A DNA stretch of 64,000 nt. Origin: Lepidostoma basale. Its lineage: Eukaryota > Arthropoda > Insecta > Trichoptera > Lepidostomatidae. The notes under the pieces are model-generated. The model had not been told where the DNA came from, made no database searches, and was given only the letters and a program-made list of their open reading frames with translations. Within the stretch, counting starts at the first letter, position 1. Each line of letters begins with the position of its first letter. The stretch covers positions 992,001 to 1,056,000 of the forward strand of contig JAHDVF020001569.1 of the NCBI GenBank assembly GCA_022606425.2, read 5' to 3'. A program made the translations under genes and the position numbers. This document shows positions 51,814-63,400 of this stretch, piece after piece.

Positions 51814-54290
51814 TCACGCCTTGATCTTGTCCCCAAGGAGCTCCATCTTGTCTATGGCCTCCTGGTCTCCCTCCACCCGCAGCTTGCCCTGCGCGCGCGC
51901 CTCGGCCTGGCTCAGCTCCTTGCTAGCCAGAGCTACCATGGTATCATCGTCCACAGTTATTGTGACGTCCACGGAACCGGCGTAGCTACCCTCATAGACT
52001 TCAAGCTTTTTCAGGTCCACCGCTGAAAATTAAACAAAGTAAAACGAGCGTAAATTAATTATTTTACATTTTCCAAACGATTTGAATGAATGAGCGTTTA
52101 AACTATTTCCATAAACATGTTAATCAGATTAAAAATACGACAATTTTATTATACGAAGATTGGGATTAATATTAAATATATAATATACCCAAAAAATGCT
52201 CCAAGTATGCGCATAATATGCCCACAGTATACCCTAATAATGGGCATAATATGCCCTACGAATGTATACCCTATATATGCCCATAGTATACCCTAATAAT
52301 GGGCATAATATGCCCTAAGAATGTATGCCCTATATATGCCCATAGTATACCCTAATAATGGGCATAATATGCCCTAAGAATGGGCATGATATGCCCTAAG
52401 AATGTATACCCTATATATGCCCATAGTATACCCTAATAATGGGCATAATATGCCCTAAGAATGGGTATAATATGCCCTAAGAATGGGCCTAATATGCCCT
52501 AATTAAAACTAACTAACTAACTAACTAACCACCACGCCGTCTCTCCGAAGGGGTAGGCAGAAAGAATGGACTGCCACACTTTTCTTTCCTGACATATTTT
52601 TCTCGCTTCCTTAACATACATCGTGTCATGCACGCGCGTCGATTTCTCTGACTCCTCACGTGGCCGACATTCAATATTAATTGATTTATTTGATCGTGAC
52701 ACGTTTTCCTCTGTCTTCCTCTATTTCTAGTTCCATTTACATCTATATTTTTTTACCATTTTTTACCATTCTTTCTTCATTAATCTTTCCATGTGTCCAA
52801 ACCATCTTAATTATACTTTCATTATTTTGTTCATAACACCATCATTCGCACCGCATTCACTTATTATATTTTCATTCGACACTCTATCATACACGGAGTA
52901 TCCATATATTCGTCTAAGAAATCTCATTTCTACTGCATTTATTCTACTTTAATCCTTCTTTTGCCAGTTCCATACTTCGCTTCCATATAAAAGTATCGGT
53001 ACAAGAACACCATTGTGCACTGCCAATTTAGCGTTGTTGGATAGCTTTTTGTTTGCGATGACAACTTTAAGTGCACCATTTACTTTGTTGCCTGCCTCAA
53101 CCCTTCTTTCAATATCCCTTTTCACTCGCCCATCTTTTGTCAACATACTACCCAAATACACAAACTCAAGGCCTTGTAGTTCATGCCTTAATTATGATAA
53201 AAAATATTCCCTAAGTAGGCGCTCAAAGGTCTCATATTTGAAATAAAATCTCATATTTGGGTCATGTGCTAAGGGGAGAAAAATGCCACCTCCTTCGACT
53301 GATATTAATGGGTAAAGTGGAGGGACGCCGGGGAGTTGGTAGAAAGCAGCTGTCCTGGCTGCGGAACATCAAAGAGTGGACAGGAATAACGAGAGTTCAC
53401 AACCTGTTCCAAGTGGCGCAGGATAGAGATGCCTTTGCTGCATTGATCGTCAACGTTGGGGGGACCTGACACGGCACCGTGAGAGAAAAAATGATGCGTA
53501 TAATATTCTCTAAGAATGCCTTAAGTATACATACGTTATCAAATCAAATCAAATCAGTTTATTTTCTCAAAAGATATTACAAACAATTTTTATAGTTTAA
53601 GACATCTATTGAGAACAGGTAAAATATAACAAATATATAATACCAGGAACGCATGAGAGATGGTTCGACATTAGGAATACAAGATACTCTTAAAAGTATT
53701 TGTCTTCTGAACGTACTCTCACGAATATTAAAGACATCGATCTCCGAAGCGATCATGTTCAGCAGTTTGATTGCTCTCCCCACCGGCATCACCAGAGGCA
53801 GGTTGGTTCTGCATGCTGGGAGATAAAACAGTCTGTGCTGACGCTGTCGAAGATAACAATCCGGAACATAAAGATGGATAGCCTACAAGATGACGGAATT
53901 CTCAAAGAATCCCCTGATCGGAAGAAATGGGTAAGTGTGCACCCATCCCTTCTTATCTGCAAACTATTGGTCTCCAGCATGCCCAAGAGGAATGCATTGG
54001 AATAAAGCCACGGATAGCTACCAAACTCCCTCATGTCATTAGTATGCGCTAAATATGCCCTAAGAATGGCCTTTATATGTCCTAATTATGAGAAAAATAT
54101 GCCCTACACGCTATTATTTAGGATAGTTTTAAAGTTGTATGTTAGGCTTACTGTACTGCAGCACCGTCTCTCCATCCTGGGTTATGTTGATGACGAAGAC
54201 GACCAGCACCTTCCTGTTGGCAGGATCAGGGTCCGCAGCGGCCACCTTCGCCTTAATCTTCTCAATCACAGCCAAACTCTTCACCGACAT
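51814..54290 (-). CDS. SCP2-domain sterol/lipid carrier, left copy
   Basis: Two coding exons on the minus strand, 54152-54290 and 51814-52022, phase-1 intron, 115 residues. It starts MSVKSLAVIEKIKAKV. DPANRK (22-27) and VDLKKLEVYEG at the exon junction are the familiar SCP2 layout, and the C-terminal half has the acidic TVDDDTM strand and a final amphipathic helix. The length and layout match small stand-alone insect SCP-2 proteins, which bind cholesterol and fatty acids and move them inside cells. It ends in IKA, so a canonical peroxisomal SKL-type signal is absent. ATGTTTTAG just before the ATG is a likely 5' UTR intron acceptor. The coding intron (about 2.1 kb) holds a satellite and LINE insertions. 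It forms a tandem pair with 60433-63830. Confidence 0.9.
52187..52502. repeat. 22-bp satellite array (ATGCCC type)
   Basis: Units such as GGGCATAATATGCCCTAAGA repeat with a basic period of 22 bp and a mixed higher-order pattern (TATACCCTATATATGCCCAT). Each unit is itself near-palindromic. Stray units at 53484-53530 and 54040-54115 show that later LINE insertions split a longer array. Confidence 0.85.
52503..53165 (-). mobile_element. RTE-like LINE copy, GTTA-tail subfamily
   Basis: AACTAACTAACTAACTAACC then the full 3' region back to YLGSMLTKDGRVKRDIERRV (52949-53161), with frameshifts between. In the SCP2 intron. Confidence 0.86.
53245..53480 (+). mobile_element. family B LINE 3' end
   Basis: MGHVLRGEKCHLLRLILMGK ... 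LSWLRNIKEWTGITRVHNLF ... VNVGGT. Open frame of 70 codons. Confidence 0.82.
53540..54035 (-). mobile_element. Jockey/L2-like LINE C-terminal fragment
   Basis: Minus frame reads MREFGSYPWLYSNAFLLGML then ETNSLQIRRDG; a longer relative is at 56100-56825. Lies inside the SCP2 intron. Confidence 0.72.
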
Positions 54291-54315
54291 TCTGAATTCT
54301 AAGCTAAAACATTTA

Positions 54316-54960
54316 ATAATAATAATAATAATAATAATATGCTAACTTTTAAAGCGCCGTTTTTGTGATGTAATCACCTCAAGGGCGCATTAAGACGTGT
54401 TTTATATCTAAAAATTTAAATGTGAACGCTTAAAAAGCGATCGGTTAAAAAGTATAGTAGAACAAAGTATAAATGTTTAAATTTGGTATGAAATATGAAA
54501 AAGATGGGTTTTCAGTTTAGATCTGAAATCTGTCGGATCATTTATGCATCTGAGGTGTGAAGGGAGATTGTTCTAAGCTGATGGACCGGCTACCGCGAAC
54601 GCTCGATCCCCGAAATTTGTACTGGGGCAACGTTTTGGCTCAACTAATCTTCCTATTGCCTAGGAATTCGCCGAGCGAAGTGTGGATTTCCTTGTATTTA
54701 GGCTGTCCGTTATACAGAGTTCAGATATATAACTTGGTGCCATTCCATGTAGCGCTTTGAAGACTGTCCAGCAAAGTTTATACTGGATTCATTCTGGACT
54801 TTTAAGCCAGTGAAGTTCTTTGAGATATTGTGTTACATGGGACTTTTTTGGAATTCCTTTAATGAGTCTTGCTGCTGTATTGAAACGCAGATTGAAGTTT
54901 GTTTATTTGTTGTTTTGGAATATTTGCATAAATTCCATTACAAAAATCAAGTCGTGACAA
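54316..54960 (-). mobile_element. CR1-like LINE 3' part with ATT tail
   Basis: (AAT)n at 54316-54338, then AAAGCGCCGTTTTTGTGATG. The minus frame reads NLRFNTAARLIKGIPKKSHV, ELHWLKSPE, FGDRAFAVAGPSA and NNLPSHLRCINDPTDF, the classic CR1 C-terminus. It lies immediately upstream of the left SCP2 start codon and may hold its 5' UTR intron or promoter. Confidence 0.8.
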
Positions 54961-55030
54961 ATACATATAAATATAAATTCATATAAAACCAAACATTTTG
55001 ATATTTATCGCTCATTCATTTTCTTCGTTG

Positions 55031-55200
55031 AGACGTTCGTGGCCGAGTGGTAAGGGCTTTGACTGCCCCACCGAAAGTCCCGGGTTCGATTCCCGGCGTT
55101 GTTAACATTTTATGTTAAGTTGCGAGTAAACACGCGAAATATTTCCGCACCTACCAGGCCGACCATACAAAATAAGCGAATATACTCGCTCAACTTAATC
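55031..55200 (+). mobile_element. tRNA-derived SINE, second type
   Basis: TTCGTGGCCGAGTGGTAAGG (A box) and CGGGTTCGATTCCCGGCG (B box), then a body unlike the other SINEs (AAGTTGCGAGTAAACACGCG). Confidence 0.72.
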
Positions 55201-55209
55201 TATATTTTA

Positions 55210-55670
55210 GTACTTTATTGAACACCCAGTTAGCGACGACAACGAAGAAGAAGAAACAACACTGCCAAAAATGAAGTTACCAGTGGTAGGATCACATCTC
55301 GACGATCTAATAACATTTATTGACTATTCGTCAGATAACGAAGTTCAACTACTCGTATATTGTATGCATTTTCGTAATTTTAGAGAGTTGATTATGAAAA
55401 AGCAGCAAACTTCAAAAAACTTGATTCCTTTTTCAAAGCAGGATTGACAAAAGCAAGCGCGTCGATATCAAACAGAATCACTTCACGACGAGTGTCCGAA
55501 GACAATAAATAGAATTTTGTTTGTGTTTTGTTTTGTTTATTTATATCTAAATACAGTGTACATATTAAAAATCAGTATTTGATTTATTTTAAACTTATTT
55601 TTAAATAACGAACTTTCGGCTTTAAACGACACCCCCTCCCCCCAATTAGTCTGGTATATCGAGGTTTTAT
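55210..55670 (+). mobile_element. Tigger/pogo-like transposase C-terminus and 3' end
   Basis: Reads EHPVSDDNEEEETTLPKMKL, VVGSHLDDLITFIDY, then a frame break, then DYEKAANFKKLDSFFKAG and a stop at about 55511. The hydrophobic/acidic tail with KLDSFF is typical of Tigger-family proteins. It ends near TGGTATATCGAGGTTTTATTG. Confidence 0.5.
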
Positions 55671-56099
55671 TGTTTTACTATACGGAAGCGATCTATGGCC
55701 AGTTAAGAGATCCGGGAACAGAAACTTAATACTAATGAATTGGCCATGCTGAAATTAACGGGAGTCACATTAAAAGACAAGGTACGTACTGAATAAGATT
55801 AATGGTTGCATACATAAATGAAAAGTTATCAGAATCGAGGCTCCAATGATATGGTCCATGATAAGAAGACCCCATTACCATTTCGTGAAAAGGTGTCTTT
55901 CTGAGGCTATTAAGAAGAGAGGGAGAGGAAAAACTCAAACCACATTGCTGATGAACGTGCAGAGGGACTCGAAGGCTCTAGACCAAAGGAGTAATATGCC
56001 ACATTCAAAGAAGGAATAACGTATCAGCGAATTATCTGGCGTCAAGTGATCAAATTAAATCAGTTTATTAACTCAAAAGATCAAATTAAAAGATCAAAT
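55671..56099. other. no gene supported
   Basis: 55850-56020 may be LINE-derived (KRCLSEAI, RGRGKTQT), too eroded to place. Confidence 0.4.
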
Positions 56100-56825
56100 T
56101 AATTAAGTGATCAAATTAAATCAGTTTATTAACAGAGATGATTCGACATTAGAAAGACAAGATACTTTCTAAAGTCAAGAATATTTGTCCCCTGAACGTA
56201 CCTTCACTAATATGAAAGACGTCGATCTCTTATGAGACCGCGTTCAGCAGAATAATTGCTCTTCCCACCGGTGTCACCAGAGGCAGATTGGTTCTGGTGG
56301 CAGTATGCGGTATGTAAAACAATCTCTGCTGTCGCTATCTGAGAAATCTATCAGGGACAAAAAGCCCAACACCCTCTAGCATGGCCGAGTTCTCGAAATA
56401 TCTCCTGATTAATTGAAAGAAATGCGTAATGAGATGCCCATCTCTTCGAAGCTGTAAAGAATTGGTTCCGAGCATTCCCAAAAGAAATGCCGTGGGATAG
56501 AGCCACGGATAACTACCATACTCTCTCATGTAGAGATACCTCAGAAAGTTTTTCTGAACCCTCTCCAGCATAACGGAATATCTCGCCTCGTGAGGACTCC
56601 ATATCACAGAATCAATTTCGAGTCTGCTCCGAATCATCGCGTTGTATCTCTGAGCACATTGGGATCTCTGAAAACTCTTCCGGTCCGAATGATGAAGGCC
56701 AACATCCTCAGTGCAATAAAGTGATAAAAAAGTCGACCAGGAGTAACGAGAAAAGGCGAGGAGAATGAAGAAATAGTTGTGTAATAGTAATAAATATTGA
56801 ATAATATTGCTTACTATTAGCATAT
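56100..56825 (-). mobile_element. Jockey/L2-like LINE C-terminal copy
   Basis: A 162-codon minus frame (56335-56823) reads MIRSRLEIDSVIWSPHEARY, MLERVQKNFLRYLYMREYG and FLLGMLGTNSLQLRRDG, the region after the RT domain. Confidence 0.8.
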
Positions 56826-57052
56826 AGCGAGACAGCGGATTATCAGTGGACTAGACGCACCCTGGAGTGACCGAGAACCGGCTACAGAAACCCAAGCAGA
56901 CCACATGCAAGAACTAACAACACTTCGTGGCCTAGACACCACCAGATTCCTTCTTCATAATAATGAGCTATTTTCTGCTCATTGAAGATTGTAAAAAAAT
57001 TCTATTATCATTGATTCAAATTCTTGTTATTATTATTTTTTTGTTGAATCGC

Positions 57053-57279
57053 TCTTTACATCATGACAGCATGAGCCAAATCGATGTAAAGGGTATTATA
57101 GCCATCATAGTGATTCTCGTGACTTGTGATAGGTAGCTAATCTATCACCATTTTATTGTCACGTGAATTCTACACCAGACCAAACACAGTGTGACAATAC
57201 CACTGCACTCGCCGGGAATCGAACCCGGAACCTTCAGGGTGGCAGTCAATGCACTTACCACTCGGCCACGAAGGTCGTG
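57053..57279 (-). mobile_element. tRNA-derived SINE, full length
   Basis: Complete copy: tRNA-like head (CTTCGTGGCCGAGTGGTAAG, B box GGGTTCGATTCCCGGCGA), body with TTTGGTCTGGTGTAGAATTC, and 3' end AAGAGCGATTCAAC. It is the best reference for the others. Confidence 0.87.
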
Positions 57280-57365
57280 TCAGTCTTTAATTAAAAAATG
57301 TGCCGCTTAAGGATTCTAGGAAGAACTTTTGTGTGCCGTAGGTGAGAAAAGTTTGCGGCGCACTG

Positions 57366-57428
57366 GTCTAGAGGGCAGAACGCTTGGCTCCTGATCCAGG
57401 GGACTTGAGTTCAAGCCTGGACACGACG
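57366..57428 (+). mobile_element. tRNA-derived sequence, third type
   Basis: GGTCTAGAGGGCAGAACGCT and B box GAGTTCAAGCC spaced as in a tRNA. Body not identified. Confidence 0.5.
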
Positions 57429-57959
57429 CGATACTATCTAATAATGGAGATTGTATAATAAATTCTAATACCTTTGATTTAAAAACCTTGTTGTAAATCT
57501 TTTATTTTTTTGAAAAGGTTTTTCTATCATCAACAAATTATGCTTTCCAATCTGTATCTATTCAATTTTTTCATTTCAAAAATAATTCATTTAATAGACA
57601 AATCCCTATATATTTTTTATAAAATGTTGATTATGGAAAACAAATATTTAGAGATTTTTTTAAATTAATCATAAATTTACCTTTTTGAAATATAATAAGA
57701 ACAACTTTAGGTAGAGTGTAAAATAATTGTTTCCAGATGGCCAACGACACACGATCTCCAGCCGAATTAGTCGCTCGATTGAAAATGTTAAACCTGTATA
57801 AATCCTTAAATATATACTGAATTTCTCTCTAAATTATGTACAAAGGCAGGGGTAGATTGGCGACTCCAACTGCCCTGGGGAATTTACGCACAAAGCGGTC
57901 GTTGAAATTGTCGGGGTTTAATGCATAACCCATATAAGCGGAATTCGACTGCTAAACCA

Positions 57960-58435
57960 GCATATTTCATGATGAAATATATGACACGAATAACCGAAAA
58001 CGCCTGACTTAGGACCTACTTATCAAAACTGATGAGTCGGGGCCCAGATTTATTCAGTTTGGTCACTAGGTCACTAGAGCAGAGCATCGTGTGAAAATGA
58101 AAGCAAAGCATATAAAAGCGGTACATCCGACCACCATGGACAGTATTCCTTCTTGCGACTTCTAACCGACAGGAGTCTACGCCGTCAAGTCTACGTACGA
58201 GAAACCTCTGATCCTCCTACCGAGCTACGCAACTGTCTACACTGCTACGCCACGCAACTTCCGACGGGTCTTCACTCCAGCCGACCGACGCTACTGCCCC
58301 GTGAACCATCAGCCCCAGCTGCTATCGACGTCCAGGCGCACGCTCCATCACGAGTACATAATACTGTTAACGTATGATTACTTGTGACCTGCAATAAATG
58401 CTGAAACCTCCACTGCTTTTAACTCACCACATCCC
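57960..58435 (+). mobile_element. probable solo LTR
   Basis: TATAAAAG at 58110, a GC-richer transcribed part (58150-58350) unlike the surroundings, and AATAAA at about 58392 in the order U3-R-U5. No primer-binding site or internal region follows. The borders are estimates. Confidence 0.45.
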
Positions 58436-58499
58436 CCAAAAATTTAAAATTGGTAATTGAACTATTTGCCGCCTATAATGTTTTAAATATATTAGTTGG

Positions 58500-58680
58500 A
58501 AATGACGGAGCAAGCAGAGAAGACGATTCTGGAGGGACCATATCGAGAGAATGGATCCAGCGAGAATTCCTAATATCGTGATGCACGAGACTCCAGAGGG
58601 CCGTCGACCACCAGGACGACCACCAAAGAGATGGAGAGAAGGCTGGTCGTCTTCATCACAGGAAGAAAGTTGATATCTTG
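58500..58680 (+). mobile_element. LINE 3' coding fragment (RRRFWRDHIERMDP type)
   Basis: Reads RRRFWRDHIERMDPARIPNI then GRRPPGRPPKRWREGW. Confidence 0.68.
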
Positions 58681-58789
58681 CATAAACAGATCGCAAGATC
58701 TACATTTAGAAGAACAATAATTGTTTTCAAGTATTCTGTCATATAGGAATATCACCTGTCAGACAATCTTAAACTGATCATATGTTTTT

Positions 58790-58960
58790 GTCTATGACCT
58801 GATCGCAATGTAGACTGCTTCACATTTAGGCTATCTGTGTTGCAAAGTTCCAGTATGTACGAGTAAGCTGGTGCCATCCTATGCAACGGCCTTAAGACGG
58901 CAATCAGAGATTCACAAATAATGGGCTTCTGACATCTAGAAAGCTTCGAATTTCTTTAAA
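58790..58960 (-). mobile_element. CR1-like LINE fragment
   Basis: TGGTGCCATCCTATGCAACG and neighbours match 54660-54830. Confidence 0.55.
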
Positions 58961-59214
58961 AAACGATTAAAATTAAAAACATTTATATATTTAGATTGAT
59001 TGATTGTGGGCCAGTTTCAATCTCAAAGAGCATATCCGTCCCTGTCACGCCACGTAGCTTCTTGTATCGACAATCGATTTGATAAACCAAACAAAAATAG
59101 ATTCTATTGCCATGGAGATCTTCCGACTCAAACATTTATTTGATTTAATTTATTCACGTGCTAAGTTCAGGCTTTATATGTACCTGCTTCATTTAATACC
59201 CTTATGTAAAGAAT

Positions 59215-59330
59215 AAAGCACGGAACTGGCAAAATAAGGAGTGTCGAATGAAAATATATTAATTGAATGCAGTGCGAATGAAAGTGTTATGAACGAAATA
59301 ATAAAAGAAACTAATGGTGCTTTCATTATT
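59215..59330 (+). mobile_element. RTE-like LINE internal fragment
   Basis: AAGCACGGAACTGGCAAAAT ... GAATGAAAGTGTTATGAACG matches the mid C-terminal region. Confidence 0.65.
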
Positions 59331-59351
59331 TTCATTACCTTAATAGAAAAA

Positions 59352-59690
59352 AAAACTAATTAACTAACCATCACGCCGTCTCCCCGAAAGGGTAGGCAGA
59401 AAGAATGGACTGCCACACTTTTCTTTCCTGACATATTTCTCTCGCTTCCTCAACATTCATACATCGTGTCATGCACGCGCGTCGATTTCTCTGACTCCTC
59501 ACATGGCCGATATTCAATATTTGATTTATTTGATCTTGCCACGTTTTCCTCGGTCTTCCTCTATTTCTGGTTCCATTTACATCGTTAACCTATAATTTTT
59601 TTACCATTCTATCTTCATTCATTCTTTCCATATGGCCATACCATCTTAATGATCCTTTCATTTTTTTGTTCATTCGCACCGCATTCACTT
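59352..59690 (-). mobile_element. RTE-like LINE copy, GTTA-tail subfamily
   Basis: ACTAATTAACTAACCATCAC then the family end, back to RWYGHMERM-like codons. Head-to-head with the preceding fragment. Confidence 0.84.
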
Positions 59691-59846
59691 ATGTTTTTGA
59701 TTGGTTCTATTTTTCTCGTGAACCTAGGGTCAACCGGCCAAACGGGGAACCGGCCAGCTCTCGGTCCCGACCAGGCAAGATGAGTTACGCCGTACTCGAA
59801 TATAGCAATAGCGAAGCGTTGTTGGGTCAGCAAGTATATTAATACG

Positions 59847-60130
59847 AGTAGTTCGTTAAGAAAGGTTAAGAAAGTATACGTTAATGATGTAAATGGGGTA
59901 CGAAGTCGAGGCAGACCGAGGAAAACATGGCATGACCAAATTAATCAAATTTTAAAGGTTGGTCATGTTAGAAGTCGGAGGAATCGACGTGCGTGTATGA
60001 CTCGTTGTATGAATGTGGAGGAAGCTAGAGAGGTTTGCCAGGATAGAGTAGTGTGGCGGTCCATTCTCTCTGCCTACCCCTGCGGGGCAACGGTGTGATG
60101 GTTTGTTGTTGTTGTTGTAGTAGTTCGTTA
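59847..60130 (+). mobile_element. RTE-like LINE 3' end with 12-bp duplication
   Basis: Element 59859-60118 with (TTG)n tail, flanked by AGTAGTTCGTTA at 59847-59858 and 60119-60130. Codons [20 protein letters not shown] through SAYPCGATV. Confidence 0.88.
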
Positions 60131-60136
60131 GCATTG

Positions 60137-60373
60137 ACGACCTTCGTGGCAGAGTTGTAAGATCTCTGACTGCCATACCGAAGGTCCTGGGTTCGATTCC
60201 CGGGGATGGCAGTGTGATTGTCACACTCTCTTTGGTTTGGTGTAGAATTCACGCGACAATAAAATTTTGATAGATTAAACATCTATCATAAGTCACGAGA
60301 ATCAATATAATAACTAAAAACAAATTCTATACAAAACATTGGGTTCAAAATAATGATTTAAAAAAAAAAAAAG
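60137..60373 (+). mobile_element. tRNA-derived SINE, near full length, with poly(A)
   Basis: Head GACGACCTTCGTGGCAGAGT, B box GGGTTCGATTCCCGGGGA, body, AACATTGGGTTCAAAATAAT and a run of A at 60361-60372. It begins 7 bp past a LINE duplication. Confidence 0.86.
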
Positions 60374-60388
60374 TTGGATTTTTAAATG

Positions 60389-60394
60389 TTTATT
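60389..60394 (-). terminator. poly(A) signal of right SCP2 gene
   Basis: AATAAA on the minus strand, 39 bp past the stop codon. Confidence 0.6.
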
Positions 60395-60432
60395 TATCTT
60401 ACATCTAGAGTGTTGTTAGCTATGTAAAATAT

Positions 60433-63400
60433 TTATTCCTTCAGTTTAGCCAGGAGGAGGGTGAGTGCCTTGAGGGAGTCATCTCCGCCCTCGATGATCA
60501 GCTTGCCGGACTTCTTGGCGTCGTCCTTGGTCAGGTCTCCTTTGTCCATCTGGACCAGGGCTTCATCATCGATCACCAGCTTCACTTCCGCGGCGGCGGG
60601 GGATCCGTCGCTCACCACCAGTTTCTTCAGGTCGATGGCTGAAAATGGGAAAACAAGTTAATATACATTGGAACTAGTTTTTTTTTCATGAATGAAGCAA
60701 AGAAAAGGGCTCACATTAATATATTTATTTCTTCTTGAACAACCAAACTAACTAACTAACTAACCATCACACCGTTTCCCCGGAGGGGTAGGCAGAGAGG
60801 ATGGATCGCCACATTGTTCTATAATTCTCTCGCCTCTTCTAAATTCACACATCGTGAAATGCACGCTCGTCGATTGTTCCTACTTCGAACATGGCCGCCT
60901 TTCGGTAATTGATTAATTTGGTCATGCCATGTCTTCCTTGGCCTTCCTCGACATTATATATATTTTTAACCATTCTTCCCTCATCCACTCGTTTCATATG
61001 TCCAAACCATCTTAGTGACCCTTTCTTAATTTTATTTATCACGCATTCATCCGCTTTATATTCCTTTCTTACTTCATCATTAGATATTCTATCATACATT
61101 GTTTTTCCGCACATTCTTCATAGTGACCTCATTTCTACGGCATTTATTCTATTTTATCCTTCTTCTGCCAACTCCAAGCTTCACTTCCATACATAAGGGT
61201 CGGCACTAGAACTCCATTGTGCTCCATTGAACTCCATTGTACTAGAACCGCCATCTTTGGTTTAGTCGATATTTTTCTATTTGCGGTAATGACTTTGAGT
61301 GCACCATTTATTTTGTTTCCAGCTCCAACCCATATCTTTCGCCATTCTACCATCTATTGTAAACATGCTTCCGAGATAAAAAAAATTCGTAACTTGCTCG
61401 AATTTCTCACCGTTCGCACTTATGTCACAATCCGTCATACATTCTTCCTTTTCAAATACCATAACTTTAGACTTTGACACGTTCATCACAAGGTCGTACT
61501 TATTGCATACTTCGTACATTCTTACACTAGGACTTCTTATAGTTCGTCCATGCTGTCAGCGATTAAAACAGCGAAAAATCAAAAATAGGTATAACCTAAG
61601 AAGTTTTGACAACTTCTTAGGACATACGAGTACCTGTTTTTTCTCTCTCTATTTTTCTGACAACAAGACTCACTTTTTTACTCTGAAAATTTAACCATAA
61701 ATTGGAATGCGTCTTATTGTCCAAAACATTTTTTTTTTCTTGTAAAAAATGATAGGTCCGATTTTTCTTATAGTCCGCAAAATGTGATAATTGTTAAATG
61801 TTAAGTTTAATAAACAAATATATATTTTCTTTAAATCAGTTATCCATAATATTTATTGAATCGTAATTAGGACGCATTACTTATCTTTATATGTAGTAAT
61901 TTCAATCAATTAACTAATAATATTAAATTACTGCTCAGTTTTTTTGACAATCTAACAATAAAACACATTAGAGAAACGAATTAATTAATTTGACATAGAA
62001 AAAGCAACAAGTAAACAAAAAAATCTAACGTATTAATAATATGGCTATTGAGTGTATGAAAAAGTGTATCAAAGTTCTTAATTCTACGCACAAATGAAGA
62101 GTTCGTAATTTAAAAAAAGCTTAATGAATGGAAATGGGTTACTTTTTTATTAATTTGAGTAATGAATTGAGTTGTTATTTAAATAAGATATTCGTATACC
62201 TAATAATAAATACAAAATCAATCATATTATTGATTGATGAGTATTTACTTTGTAACTGTTAGTCATATTTAAAATAGAACTAATCGGAAGGTCTAACGTT
62301 ATTGATTTATGTAAGTTGTCTAGTCTGGCTCTATATTGTCAAGTGAAAACATTTATGTCGGTTGGTGGGTTGGTTAGAAACGTGGCAATTATAGACATAT
62401 ATCGATTATTCTTGTCTTAAATGGCGTGCCCTTTCAGGAGTATACCAAACCGCCGTAAGACCTGTTATGCTCTACGTATCGGAATGCTGGGCCGTAAGAC
62501 GACAAGAAGAACAGATACTGCCCGTAGCAGAAATGAAGATGCTGAGGTGGGCTGCCGGGGTTAAGATGCTGGATAAAGCTAGAAATGAGCACATCAGAGG
62601 TAGCCTAAAAGTCGCTCCCATAGCGGAAAAAAAACTAGGGAACGTCGTCTGCGGTGGTACGGCGTGTGAGCAGGAGGGACAATGAGTACATCGTTCACAA
62701 GACCCTGCATCTGGAAGATGGAAGGAGGGGACCAGTACGGCCTGGCAAGACCCTGCAACGTGGATGTCTTCGACTGATATTAATGGGTAAAGTGGAGGGG
62801 CGGCGGGGAAATGGTAGAAGGCAGCTGTCCTGGCTGCAGAACATCAAAGAGTGAACATGAATAACAAGAGTTCAGAACCTGTTCCAAGTGGCGCAGGATA
62901 GAGATGCCTTTACAGTGATCGCCAACATCTATTGAGATGGTCAAGAAAAACTAATATATTACTAACTAACTAACTAACCATTACGCCATTTACCCGGAGG
63001 GGTAGGCAGAGAGGATAAATCGCCACAATGATCTGTCCTGGCATACCTCTCGGATTTCCTATACATTCATACATCGTACCATGCACGCACGTCGATTATT
63101 CCGACTTCGAATGTGACTACCTTTTAGTTATTGATTAATTTGGTCATGCCATGTTTTTACTCGGTCGTCCTCGGCTTCTTTTTCCACTCACGCTGCTTGT
63201 GTACAACTTTGTAACCATTCTACTCTCATCCATTCGTTCCATATGACCAAAATATTAAAATATTACTATTTATAATTCGATGGTTGATTTATTAGATGGT
63301 TTGGACATATGGAAAGAATGAATGAAGAAAGAATGGTAAAAAAATTATACGTTAACGATGTAAATGGAACCATAAATACAGGAAAACCTAGGAAAACGTG

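Noticed and set aside
55031..55098. Genuine tRNA gene
   Set aside because: A and B boxes are good, but the body that follows and the relation to other SINE heads indicate a retroelement.
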